64,000 nucleotides of DNA from NCBI GenBank assembly GCA_015654675.1, contig JAATGM010000024.1, positions 1-64,000 on the forward strand, written 5' to 3'. Under the pieces are notes generated by a model that was given only the letters and a program-made list of their open reading frames with translations, had not been told where the DNA came from and did not search any database. Origin of the DNA: Planctomycetota bacterium. Its GTDB lineage: Bacteria > Planctomycetota > Phycisphaerae > UBA1845 > UTPLA1. Every line of letters begins with the position of its first letter. Positions within the stretch are counted from its first letter, which is position 1. Below, piece after piece: positions 53,131 to 60,913 of the stretch. The position numbers and the translations under genes are program-made.

Positions 53131-54522
53131 TCAATCCGCATCGCGGACGTCTTCCGCATCTTCAACCTTCAGCGTCCTGCAACCCAGTTCAATCCCGCCA
53201 TCAATCTGCAATGCGCCACAGCCAAATTCGTCGTACCGGTCAACCGATTCGACCCGCACTTTGACGCTGTCACCGACCTCTGCAAACAATCCCGACGGAC
53301 ACATCAAGTTGCGAAACGACGATTGAACTTCACCCTCATGAAGCCGCACGTCGTCGATTAATATACACTTGCATACGGACGGAACCACGCCCGCCCCCCG
53401 CTGTTCTAGGCACACCGACTCGACTATGACGGACAATACCGCGTCACAGGGCGCCTTCGATCTCATGCGCCATCGGACCTCCAACAGTCGCCGTACACCT
53501 ACCCATGGAGGTCTTGAGATGGCATGAATTTCAAGATGACGCCATACTTCCTCCGCGGCATCGAGCATCCGCACGTCAGTCGCCGGCGTTGGGTCGCTGG
53601 CAACTATTTCGATGGTACTCGCGATGTCCCGCTGGATGCGCACCCAGGAATCCGGCCGGCCGGCTGAACTTTGCTTCATGTCCATCTCCAGCCGGCAGCC
53701 CAACGCATGGTGGCCGAGTGACAGGCCGCTCGTATCCATCGCCCGCTCACGTCCGAGGCACCTCAAAGGCCCTTGGGGCCACACCCTCGCTTCTTCCAGC
53801 AGTGCTGTACCGAAATCGATCGTCGAGGGCATGCTGGACCCTGCAACGGTGGTCTGAACGCACCGAATGTGAGCGAGCACAACCCCGGACAAGGGAGCGT
53901 AAGAACGAAGGCGTAACTCAAATGGAGTTCGCCGACCGATGAGTGTCCGAGGCCGCGTTATCAGTTCAACGTCCACCATCTGCGACAGGAACCGCTCTTG
54001 GTCTGCAAGGGACATCTGGCCCGCCCTTTGAATCCTGGCGAGCAGATCGAGCCATCGAAGCGCGCGAGGCAAGTTGCATTCACGCTGCCGCCCGAGCCCG
54101 AGCCGGATGATGGTTTGCGCCGATTCAGTCGTGACCTGATTCGAAGCGACGCGCTGGTAAAGGATGCACATTGCATCAATCGAGTCGTTGGCTGCAAGAA
54201 TCGACAACAATCCGGTTGGACCATGCCAAAGCGCGTGCGCTCGAATGGGATCCGAGAAGATTCCGGCCAGGATCGCCGAGCCGAAGACAATCGGGACAAG
54301 CCCACCTGCCAATAACCCCAACCGCCGTCGTCTGACGCCTGTCCTGACATTGGACCGATCCCACGTGCAACCGCATTCGGGACAGGGACCGGGTTCGCTC
54401 GCGACAAGGTTGTATTCGCACTGTGGACACGTCGGCTCTTCGCCGATTCGCCGCCCCACGAGCCCGAAATACGCTGACACAATCCCGGCGACGACAACCA
54501 CACTCGAGATGACGACAAGCAT
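53131..54522 (-). CDS. Zinc-ribbon membrane protein, paralogue 3 (463 aa)
   Basis: The start at 54522 (MLVVISSVVVVAGIVSAYFG) is supported by GGAGAG eight bases upstream and by alignment with the paralogues; the frame stays open to 54639. The zinc ribbon reads PTCPQCEYNLVASEPGPCPECG (about 30-50), then a second helix (about 72-90). Codon choice is less C/G-biased than in paralogues 1 and 2, so it may be an older or differently acquired copy. It is convergent with paralogue 2. Confidence 0.76.
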   Translation of the reverse strand: MLVVISSVVVVAGIVSAYFGLVGRRIGEEPTCPQCEYNLVASEPGPCPECGCTWDRSNVRTGVRRRRLGLLAGGLVPIVFGSAILAGIFSDPIRAHALWHGPTGLLSILAANDSIDAMCILYQRVASNQVTTESAQTIIRLGLGRQRECNLPRALRWLDLLARIQRAGQMSLADQERFLSQMVDVELITRPRTLIGRRTPFELRLRSYAPLSGVVLAHIRCVQTTVAGSSMPSTIDFGTALLEEARVWPQGPLRCLGRERAMDTSGLSLGHHALGCRLEMDMKQSSAGRPDSWVRIQRDIASTIEIVASDPTPATDVRMLDAAEEVWRHLEIHAISRPPWVGVRRLLEVRWRMRSKAPCDAVLSVIVESVCLEQRGAGVVPSVCKCILIDDVRLHEGEVQSSFRNLMCPSGLFAEVGDSVKVRVESVDRYDEFGCGALQIDGGIELGCRTLKVEDAEDVRDAD

Positions 54523-54703
54523 CGTGAATGCTCTCCGCCCATCCGAGAATCGCGGCTCGAAAGGCGTCCGGCCCGATTCTATCCCAACAGATTCAAGCCG
54601 CGAGCGTATCCAAAACAGGATGCCGCGTAATAAACCCAATCACCCCTCGCCCTAACTCCCCGAATTGACCGCGCGCCACGCATTCCCCCCATTCGAATAT
54701 GCC

Positions 54704-54749
54704 CCCGCTCCCTGGACAGGGAGCGGGCCGGGGTGAGGGTCGAATTCGC
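54704..54749. repeat. GC-rich hairpin repeat with GGGTGAGGG tail, copy 2
   Basis: CCCGCTCCCT (54704-54713) and AGGGAGCGGG (54718-54727) pair perfectly around GGAC, followed by CCGGGGTGAGGG and TCGAATTCGC as in copy 1 at 817-860. Confidence 0.7.
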
Positions 54750-55106
54750 GCTCTTAACGAATCCCGCCAGCCCCCCCCTCGACCACACTCGGCACACCTC
54801 CCAGAAACAAAATCCCAAGCGACTCTTGACTTCCCAATCCCACCCGACTAAACAATATCCGAACAATTGCTCCTGCAAGAAACAAAGAGGGAGCAATCCG
54901 GGGTCAACGTGCGCAATAGCCCGACTAAAGGGGAAGCGCCCATTCCCCACCCGTTCTTTGACAAGTAAATCCAGAGTGGCAGCAGCCGATGACTTGCCCT
55001 GAGCTTGTCGAAGGGTCACTTTTATCACCTGTGGTCTGGCGGCCTGTAGTCTGCGGCGAATCGGGCCGCCCCGAATCTCACCAATCTCATCGCCCGCCGC
55101 GGCAAC

Positions 55107-55141
55107 CCTATTTCCGATTTCCGTTATCCAATATCGTCCCA
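55107..55141. repeat. 7-nt repeat array (CCNNTTT family)
   Basis: Units CCTATTT, CCGATTT, CCGTTAT, CCAATAT, then CGTCCCA. First of four heptamer arrays before the kinase gene. Confidence 0.65.
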
Positions 55142-55225
55142 CCAATTCCACGCCCCCGCGCATCTTCCGAAAAACAAGGAACTTGCCGCGTCTCACAAAT
55201 CTCATCGCAACGTTCCCCCGCGATC

Positions 55226-55267
55226 TGGTCCCTGGTCCCTGCTCACTGGTCGCGGACCGATTATCAC
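55226..55267. repeat. 7-nt repeat array (TGGTCCC family)
   Basis: Units TGGTCCC, TGGTCCC, TGCTCAC, TGGTCGC, GGACCGA, TTATCAC. This family differs in sequence from the others but keeps the 7-base step. Confidence 0.75.
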
Positions 55268-55350
55268 TTTTATCACCGCCCGGTTCCCAGTTCCCCCAGA
55301 CTTAGCCCGCTGTTCCCAGCTCGCCACCCGCTCACGAGTTTCGTCGCCCA

Positions 55351-55378
55351 TTATCCATCATCAATTGTCCATTGATGA
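55351..55378. repeat. 7-nt repeat array (TTGTCCA family), part 1
   Basis: Units TTATCCA, TCATCAA, TTGTCCA, TTGATGA. Confidence 0.75.
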
Positions 55379-55404
55379 ACCCCGCCTCCCCCGTCTCGCC
55401 CCCG

Positions 55405-55437
55405 TTGTCCATTGTCCACTATCCATTGTCCATTGCC
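55405..55437. repeat. 7-nt repeat array (TTGTCCA family), part 2
   Basis: Units TTGTCCA, TTGTCCA, CTATCCA, TTGTCCA, then TTGCC. It is separated from part 1 by about 26 GC-rich bases and lies 82 bases before the kinase start. Confidence 0.82.
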
Positions 55438-55518
55438 GCGCCAGCGAGCCCATTACCGGCCCCTTTCATTCAAAAATTGATTCAACCCTCGGCCATCCAT
55501 AGAGTAATATTGCGACCC

Positions 55519-56967
55519 ATGACCCCGCCCCAACCCCCTGCCGCCGACCACCCAACACCCGGCCCCGGCCAACCGGCCGGTCCAGCCCAACCCGTCGGCC
55601 CGACCCCACTGCAACCAGCCGCCAAAACCCAAACCCCGCTCACCCAGACATCGCCGCCCCAAACGCCCGGCCACCCAGTTCCACCCCACCCCGCCGGCCC
55701 CAGCCCGGCCGACTCCGTCGCCGGCGTCCTGGCCCGCGAGTTCTCCGACGAATCCTACTTCGGCCGCGTCGTCTCCGAGCAGCGCCTCGCCACCCCGGAC
55801 GAAGTCCAGCTCTGCCTCACCAAACAGAAAGAGCTCGAAAAGCAGGGCCGCAAGGCCCGCCTGATGGACATCATGCTCCAGGCCGGCTTCATCACCCAGT
55901 CCCAGCTCCGCCGCCTGGCCCGCTCGATGGACGACTCGATGACCCGCCCGGCCCAGCAGATCCCGGGCTTCCAGATCATCAAGCGTGTCGGGGCCGGCGC
56001 CATGGCCACCGTCTATCAGGCCCGCCAGATCTCGCTCGACCGCACCGTCGCCATCAAGGTCCTCCCCAAGCGCCTCAGCGAAAACCAGGAGTTCGTCGAG
56101 CGCTTCTACAAGGAAGGCAAGGCCGCCGCCAAGCTCAACCACGCCAACATCGTCCAGGCCATCGACGTCGGCGAGTACGGCGGCTTCCACTACTTCGTGA
56201 TGGAGTTCATCGACGGCAAGACCGTCTACGACGATCTCATTAAGAACAAGCGCTACCCCGAAAAGGACGCACTCCATCTCGTCATCCAGATCGCCCGCGC
56301 CTTGGAGCACTCCCACCACCGCGGCCTCATCCACCGCGACGTGAAGCCCAAGAACATCATGATCGCCGCCCAGGGCGTCGCCAAACTGGCCGACATGGGA
56401 CTCGCCCGCGAAGCATCTGACGAAAAAGCCGCCCTCGCCGAAGCCGGCCGCGCCTACGGAACCCCCTACTACATCGCCCCCGAACAGATCCGCGGCGAAC
56501 TCAACATCGATTTCAGGGCTGATATCTATTCGCTCGGCGCGACCTTCTATCACATGGTCACCGGCAAGGTCCCCTTCGACGGCCCCACGCCCTCCGCCGT
56601 CATGCACAAACACCTGAAGGAACCCCTGATTCCCCCCGATCACCTCGTGAAGAACCTCTCGTCCGGCGTCGCCGAGGTGATCGAGACCATGATGGCCAAG
56701 GACCCTAACGCGCGCTATGCCAGCACGGCCGACATGATTCAGGACCTCGAGGCCGTCCAGCGCGGCGACGCTCCCCCGATCGCCCGCCAGCGCTACGACG
56801 CCGGCCTGCTCGCCGGCCTCGCCGACGGCACCCACTCCGAAGGCCGCGCCCTCGTCGAGAAGGACGACTCGTCCACTGGCCCCGGCTGGAACCTGATCGT
56901 CGGAATTGCCGCGCTGCTCATCGCCTCGCTCGTCGTCAACGTCGTCCTGCTCGTCACGCGACACTGA
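55519..56967 (+). CDS. Ser/Thr protein kinase with C-terminal membrane anchor
   Basis: 482 residues from the ATG at 55519; the frame is open upstream to 55372 but that part is heptamer-repeat DNA. A Pro-rich N-terminus (1-60) leads to a helical module (about 70-135: FGRVVSEQRLATPDEVQLCL and LMDIMLQAGFITQSQLRRLA), then the kinase domain (about 147-400) with VGAGAMATVYQA, VAIKVLPK, HRDVKPKNIMI, LADMGLA in place of DFG, GTPYYIAPEQ and DIYSLGATFYHM. The C-terminal helix (about 458-478) is followed by only a few residues, so the kinase is cytoplasmic and tail-anchored with no external sensor. The target is unknown. Confidence 0.9.
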   Translation: MTPPQPPAADHPTPGPGQPAGPAQPVGPTPLQPAAKTQTPLTQTSPPQTPGHPVPPHPAGPSPADSVAGVLAREFSDESYFGRVVSEQRLATPDEVQLCLTKQKELEKQGRKARLMDIMLQAGFITQSQLRRLARSMDDSMTRPAQQIPGFQIIKRVGAGAMATVYQARQISLDRTVAIKVLPKRLSENQEFVERFYKEGKAAAKLNHANIVQAIDVGEYGGFHYFVMEFIDGKTVYDDLIKNKRYPEKDALHLVIQIARALEHSHHRGLIHRDVKPKNIMIAAQGVAKLADMGLAREASDEKAALAEAGRAYGTPYYIAPEQIRGELNIDFRADIYSLGATFYHMVTGKVPFDGPTPSAVMHKHLKEPLIPPDHLVKNLSSGVAEVIETMMAKDPNARYASTADMIQDLEAVQRGDAPPIARQRYDAGLLAGLADGTHSEGRALVEKDDSSTGPGWNLIVGIAALLIASLVVNVVLLVTRH

Positions 56968-56973
56968 TCACTC

Positions 56974-57000
56974 GCGCGAATTTTCGGACGCGCAATTTTT
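56974..57000 (+). terminator. Possible intrinsic terminator of the kinase gene
   Basis: GCGCG (56974-56978) and CGCGC (56989-56993) form a short stem, followed by AATTTTT. The stem is only 5 bp with a 10-base loop, so the call is tentative. Confidence 0.45.
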
Positions 57001-57236
57001 GACCGAAAAATCCGGCGGATTTCACTGGCAACCTGCCGAGGCGTTCGTTAGCATCCGCGGTCGCCTCAACGAGCGCAAGGATTTGCTCGTCGGCAACCAA
57101 AAGGCACGAGCCGGCATGGACGCTGGACGAATCAATCACGCCGTTCTCTCCCCTTCAACATCGCAATCTCTCTATCCGCACGGAAGCGGATTCGCTTTTC
57201 GCGAAGCGGTGCTTTTCGAACAAAGGAGTGTTCGTG

Positions 57237-58016
57237 ATGAAGACGGTCCGATCATCAACCCCTGATCGACTCTGGAAAGTCTATCTCAAAACTCAGGAGG
57301 TAAAGCTCCGCAACGAGCTCGTCGACCACTATCGCCCGCTCGTCCACATGCTCGCGGCGCGCCTCGCACAAAAGCTTCCGGCGCAGGTCAGCTACGACGA
57401 AATCTGCTCCGCCGGCTACGACGGACTCATCGAAGCCGTCGAGGCCTACGACCCCAAGCACAAGGCCAAGTTCGAAACCTTCTGCCAGCAGCGCATCCAC
57501 GGCGCCGTCATGGATTGGCTCCGCGCCCTCGACGGTCAGTCGCGAACGGTCCGCAGTTTTGAAAAGAAGCGGATGAACGTCCGCGAGCGGATGGATGCCG
57601 ATCTCGGCCGCCCCCCGACCGAGGAAGAACTCGCCGGCGGTATGGGCATCACCGCCGACCGCTTCTCCGAGCTTTCGCGCCTCTCGCGCCTCGGCCGAGA
57701 AGTTCATCTCTCCGCCGTGCAGGGCGAAGACGATGGCCGCGGCCGCACCAACGGCGGCGGCTGGGACTTCCGCGACGTGAAGTGCGCCGATCCGTCCAAC
57801 CGCGTCAGCCGCAAACTCCTCACCGAGTACATCACCCGCGGCCTCAACCGCGAAGAACGCCTCGTCCTCGTCCTTTATTACTACGAAGGTTTGACGATGG
57901 CCGAAATCGGATTGGTCCTGAACCTCTCCGAATCACGCGTCAGCCAGATCCACAAAGACGTGATCGAGCGCCTCCGCCGTCGCTTCGACGACGAAGGCGT
58001 CGAAATGGTCGCCTGA
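57237..58016 (+). CDS. RNA polymerase sigma factor of the FliA/WhiG (sigma-28) group
   Basis: 259 residues from the ATG at 57237, with AAAGGAG eight bases upstream; a GTG at 57228 overlaps that Shine-Dalgarno sequence and is less likely. Region 2 reads LVDHYRPLVHMLAARLAQKLPAQVSYDEICSAGYDGLIEAVEAYDP and FETFCQQRIHGAVMDWLRALD; region 3 ERMDADLGRPPTEEELAGGMGI; region 4 LNREERLVLVLYYYEGLTMAEIGLVLNLSESRVSQIHKDVIERLRRR. The match to FliA/WhiG-type factors is strong. No flagellar genes or anti-sigma factor gene adjoin it, so a non-flagellar regulon is possible. Confidence 0.92.
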   Translation: MKTVRSSTPDRLWKVYLKTQEVKLRNELVDHYRPLVHMLAARLAQKLPAQVSYDEICSAGYDGLIEAVEAYDPKHKAKFETFCQQRIHGAVMDWLRALDGQSRTVRSFEKKRMNVRERMDADLGRPPTEEELAGGMGITADRFSELSRLSRLGREVHLSAVQGEDDGRGRTNGGGWDFRDVKCADPSNRVSRKLLTEYITRGLNREERLVLVLYYYEGLTMAEIGLVLNLSESRVSQIHKDVIERLRRRFDDEGVEMVA

Positions 58017-58043
58017 CGACCACGGATACTTTCGAAGACCCCC

Positions 58044-58080
58044 GCGAAGCGTCCGACCAGCTCGGACGCTTTGCTTTTTA
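58044..58080 (+). terminator. Intrinsic terminator of the sigma factor gene
   Basis: GCGAAGCGTCCG (58044-58055) pairs with CGGACGCTTTGC (58063-58074) in a 12-bp stem with one G-U pair and a 7-base loop, followed by TTTTTA. The stem ends just before the stop of the convergent msrA gene. Confidence 0.9.
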
Positions 58081-58716
58081 CTTCTTACGCGGCGTCCGCA
58101 GGTGGCACGACCCGGCCATGCCGTGCTTCTCGAAGTACTTCTGGTGGTAATCCTCAGCGGGGTAGAAGGTCACCGCCGGAACGATCTGCGTCACGATCGG
58201 ATTCCTGAACTCGCCCGACTTCCCGAGCCGCTCCTTGGTCGCCTTGGCAATCCGCTCCTGTTCCGGCGAACTGAAGAAGACGACCGACCGATACTGATCG
58301 CCCACGTCCGGCCCCTGCCGATTGAGCGTCGTCGGATCGTGCAGCTCAAAGAAAATGTCCACCAGTTCCTGGTAAGTCACCTTCGTCGGATCAAACTTGA
58401 TCTGCACCACCTCGGCATGCCCGGTTTCGTGGCTGCAAACGTCGCGATACGTCGGGTTCGTCGTCTTACCGCCGCAATACCCGACGGCCGTCGACTTAAC
58501 GCCCGGTATTTTCGCAAACTCGGCCTCGACGCCCCAAAAGCATCCCGCTCCAAACGTCGCGGTTTCGAGATTCATATTCTTCCCTTCGTCACTCGGGCGA
58601 GTCGTCGTCGATGCCGACGGCGCAGCCGGCGCATCCTGATTCGCACATCCACCCAACGCAGCCGCCATCGCGGCCAGTCCGATCGTTCGACCCAATCGTA
58701 GAGTCATTTGGCTCAT
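58078..58716 (-). CDS. msrA: Peptide methionine-S-sulfoxide reductase MsrA, lipoprotein form
   Basis: 212 residues. The signal sequence ends in a lipobox, ALGGC with Cys24, so this MsrA is exported and lipid-anchored rather than cytoplasmic. The catalytic Cys59 is in GAGCFWGVE; GYCGGKTTNPTYRDVCSHETGHAEVV and FFELHDPTTLNRQGPDVGDQYRS complete the family signature. A C-terminal Cys in GMAGSCHLRTPRKK may serve as a recycling residue. It reduces methionine S-sulfoxide in oxidised envelope proteins. AGGGAG precedes the ATG closely. Confidence 0.95.
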   Translation of the reverse strand: MSQMTLRLGRTIGLAAMAAALGGCANQDAPAAPSASTTTRPSDEGKNMNLETATFGAGCFWGVEAEFAKIPGVKSTAVGYCGGKTTNPTYRDVCSHETGHAEVVQIKFDPTKVTYQELVDIFFELHDPTTLNRQGPDVGDQYRSVVFFSSPEQERIAKATKERLGKSGEFRNPIVTQIVPAVTFYPAEDYHQKYFEKHGMAGSCHLRTPRKK

Positions 58717-58785
58717 CGTCTCCCTTCAGCTCGCATTGGAAATCGCCTTGTTGGATGGCCCCGGCCACGCGCCAGTCGCAGAACT

Positions 58786-59013
58786 CTAAATCGGCGTCCG
58801 ATACCCCATCGCCCGGGCCACGCACCACCCCGCCCACGCCTCAAACAATTGAAATCCACCGAGCACAACCAGCGCCGATCCGCCCAGCCATCGCCACACG
58901 CCGACCTCTGGCCAGCCGCTCCACACAACCGCCGCGCCGGCCAGCGTCACCAACGCCCCGCTCACCGCTCGCGCCACGCGCCCTTTGCCATTGATGTTGC
59001 AAGCCATTCCCAT
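58786..59013 (-). CDS. DUF2892/YgaP-like small membrane protein
   Basis: 75 residues from the ATG at 59013 (GGAG seven bases upstream); the frame opens at 59052. MACNINGKGRVARAVSGALVTLAGAAVV and GGSALVVLGGFQLFEAWAGWCVARAMGYRTPI follow the DUF2892 plan: a short N-terminal MxCN-like start, two membrane helices and a C-terminal GWCxxxxxGxxTP. Function unknown. Confidence 0.7.
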   Translation of the reverse strand: MGMACNINGKGRVARAVSGALVTLAGAAVVWSGWPEVGVWRWLGGSALVVLGGFQLFEAWAGWCVARAMGYRTPI

Positions 59014-59068
59014 CGAACTGCTCCGATATCCGTAATCCGACTCGCGGATCATAGCCGCGATTTTGGGC

Positions 59069-60913
59069 TCAATTTGGCCCCGATTTCTTCTGTTCCAATT
59101 GCATCAGGCAGCCGCGCACCGTCGCATCCGTTGGCCGGGCACGAACCGCCGCCGCTAATCGCGATCGCGCTTCCTCGCCGCGTCCCAGTGCATCCAGGAC
59201 AAACGCCAGATTGCAGAGCGAATTCGAATCGTCCGGTGCGCGCCGCAGCTCAGTCTCAAAGCACGCTGCCGCCTCCAGCAATCGACCGCCCTGTGCCTCA
59301 ATCAACCCAAGATAGAAGCTCGCATGCGGAAACGCCGGAGACACCCTGAGCGTCTCGACGAATGCGGCACGCGCCCCCGCTCCATCCCCCGTCTGGATCA
59401 GCGCCTGCCCCAACGCAAGCTGAAACTGCGGCCGCGTCGGCTCCTCACCAACACATTGCCGCAGATCGCTTACGGCCGCATCAAGCCGCCCCAGGTCGCG
59501 CAGCGCGCACCCTCGGTTGTATCGCGCCAGCAGAAAATCGGGCTTCAGCTCAAGACACCGATCAAAGCAGGCCAGCGCCAGATCATTCCGTCCGGCCGCT
59601 TCCTGCGACCGTCCCAGCGCATTGTGCGCCCGAGGATTCGACGGCCATTTCGACACCTGATCGGTCCAAAATGTAATCTCGGATGCATACACCCAATTCT
59701 GCCGAAACGTGAGCACGCCCAGCGCGCCAGTACAAACGAGCGATCCCATCAGAATAACTCGCGCCGCGCCGCGACCTGCCGCCAGCACGGTAATCGAATA
59801 CGCCCAGCAAACGACGAGCGTTACCACCGCCGCCAACGGCAAATACATCCGCCGCTCTGCCGCCAGCTCTGTTGAGAACGGAAAAACACTCGAACTCGGC
59901 GCGATGATCAGGAAAAACCATGCCCCCAATAATCCCACCGGCATGCACCGAATCAGCGCCCATCCAGTCAGCCCAACCAGCCCGACAACAATCAACACCT
60001 GCGGCCAGACTGCACCCACCGACCTCGCCAACGGCCACGCGAAGTAATCGACCAGCAGCGGACTCGGCCAGAATGTCAGCTTCAGGTAATGCACAATCGC
60101 GCCGAATTGCGTCAGCCCATATCGCCACGGCGTCACGTCCGCCGCCCCGCCCTGCGTCAGCCGCAACTTTGAACCCGTCGCGAACAGCAAACCCAGTACC
60201 AACCACGAAGCCATGAGCTCCGCATACAATCGCCCGCGCGCCCGCCACATCTCCCGCCACGACCCAAAGCACAGAATGCGATCAAACAGCACCACAAACA
60301 CCGGCGCCGACGCGATGTTCTCCTTGCAAAGCACCCCGCACGCGCACGCGACCATCGCAAGCGCATTCCACTTCGCCGCGCGCCCCGGCTCCAGCGCACG
60401 AATAGCCCCATAGAGTGTCAGCAAGTAGCAAAGCCCCATCATCGACTCCGTCCGAGTCGTGATATACGTTACGCTCTCCGTCTGAAGCGGATGCACCGCC
60501 CAGATCATTGCGATCGCAAGCGCCAGTGCATCCGCCGCCGCTCCAAATGACCCCGCAAGCCGCGGCAGCGAAAATGCCCGCCTCAACACGCCCAACAGCG
60601 CCGCCGCCGCTGCGCAGTGCACCATCACATTGAATGCGTGATAGCTCCAGGCCCGCTCCCCGCTGATCGCATAGTTCAGCGCCAGCGAAAGCGAAACCAG
60701 CGGCCGCCCGCCCGGCGCCGTATTCGGATTCGCCCACGCCGCCCGCCAGATCGGCCACAGCGAACGAAGATTTGGCGAATCCTCGAACGTCACCCGATCA
60801 TCAAAAACAAACGCCCCGTTGAAACTGTTGGAATAAGCCGCAAGCACCGCAAGCAAAAGGATAGCCGGCGCAAATCGCCCCCACACCGGCCGCGCGTTCA
60901 AACCGGGCTGCAC
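59069..60913 (-). CDS. TMTC-like membrane protein with C-terminal TPRs
   Basis: 614 residues. The N-terminal AAYSNSFNGAFVFDDRVTFEDSPNLRSLWPIWRAAWANP, then GRPLVSLSLALNYAISGERAWSYHAFNVMVHCAAAAAL and AIMIWAVHPLQTESVTYITTRTE, match the DUF1736/TMTC O-mannosyltransferase-like plan, with FDDR as first-loop acidic motif. About ten membrane segments are followed from about residue 430 by four to five TPRs (NPRAHNALGRSQEAAGRNDLALACFDRCLELKPDF). It may glycosylate exported proteins. The start overlaps the mqnE end by 16 bases, suggesting co-transcription. Confidence 0.8.
   Translation of the reverse strand: MQPGLNARPVWGRFAPAILLLAVLAAYSNSFNGAFVFDDRVTFEDSPNLRSLWPIWRAAWANPNTAPGGRPLVSLSLALNYAISGERAWSYHAFNVMVHCAAAAALLGVLRRAFSLPRLAGSFGAAADALALAIAMIWAVHPLQTESVTYITTRTESMMGLCYLLTLYGAIRALEPGRAAKWNALAMVACACGVLCKENIASAPVFVVLFDRILCFGSWREMWRARGRLYAELMASWLVLGLLFATGSKLRLTQGGAADVTPWRYGLTQFGAIVHYLKLTFWPSPLLVDYFAWPLARSVGAVWPQVLIVVGLVGLTGWALIRCMPVGLLGAWFFLIIAPSSSVFPFSTELAAERRMYLPLAAVVTLVVCWAYSITVLAAGRGAARVILMGSLVCTGALGVLTFRQNWVYASEITFWTDQVSKWPSNPRAHNALGRSQEAAGRNDLALACFDRCLELKPDFLLARYNRGCALRDLGRLDAAVSDLRQCVGEEPTRPQFQLALGQALIQTGDGAGARAAFVETLRVSPAFPHASFYLGLIEAQGGRLLEAAACFETELRRAPDDSNSLCNLAFVLDALGRGEEARSRLAAAVRARPTDATVRGCLMQLEQKKSGPN

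Larger units (their letters stand above)
54523..55518. other. Long repeat-rich intergenic region, no gene seen
   Basis: About 1 kb without a supported gene. In order it contains a GC-rich hairpin repeat (54704-54749), a TTGACTTCC promoter-like word near 54824, a hairpin ATTGCTCC...GGAGCAAT (about 54865-54895), a boxA-like GTTCTTTGACAAGTAAAT near 54954, ATCTCACCAATCTCATC near 55077, a second GTCTCACAAATCTCATC near 55189, and four heptamer arrays up to 55437. The order of modules matches 810-1240. The kinase gene starts right after it. Confidence 0.6.

Noticed and set aside
54579-55205. 208-aa frame on the minus strand in the repeat-rich region
   Set aside because: It is built of intergenic repeat modules (hairpin, boxA-like word, heptamers) and has no protein motif or Shine-Dalgarno sequence.
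55453-56964. 503-aa open frame on the minus strand
   Set aside because: Antisense to the kinase; Gly/Asp/Val-rich shadow with no motif.
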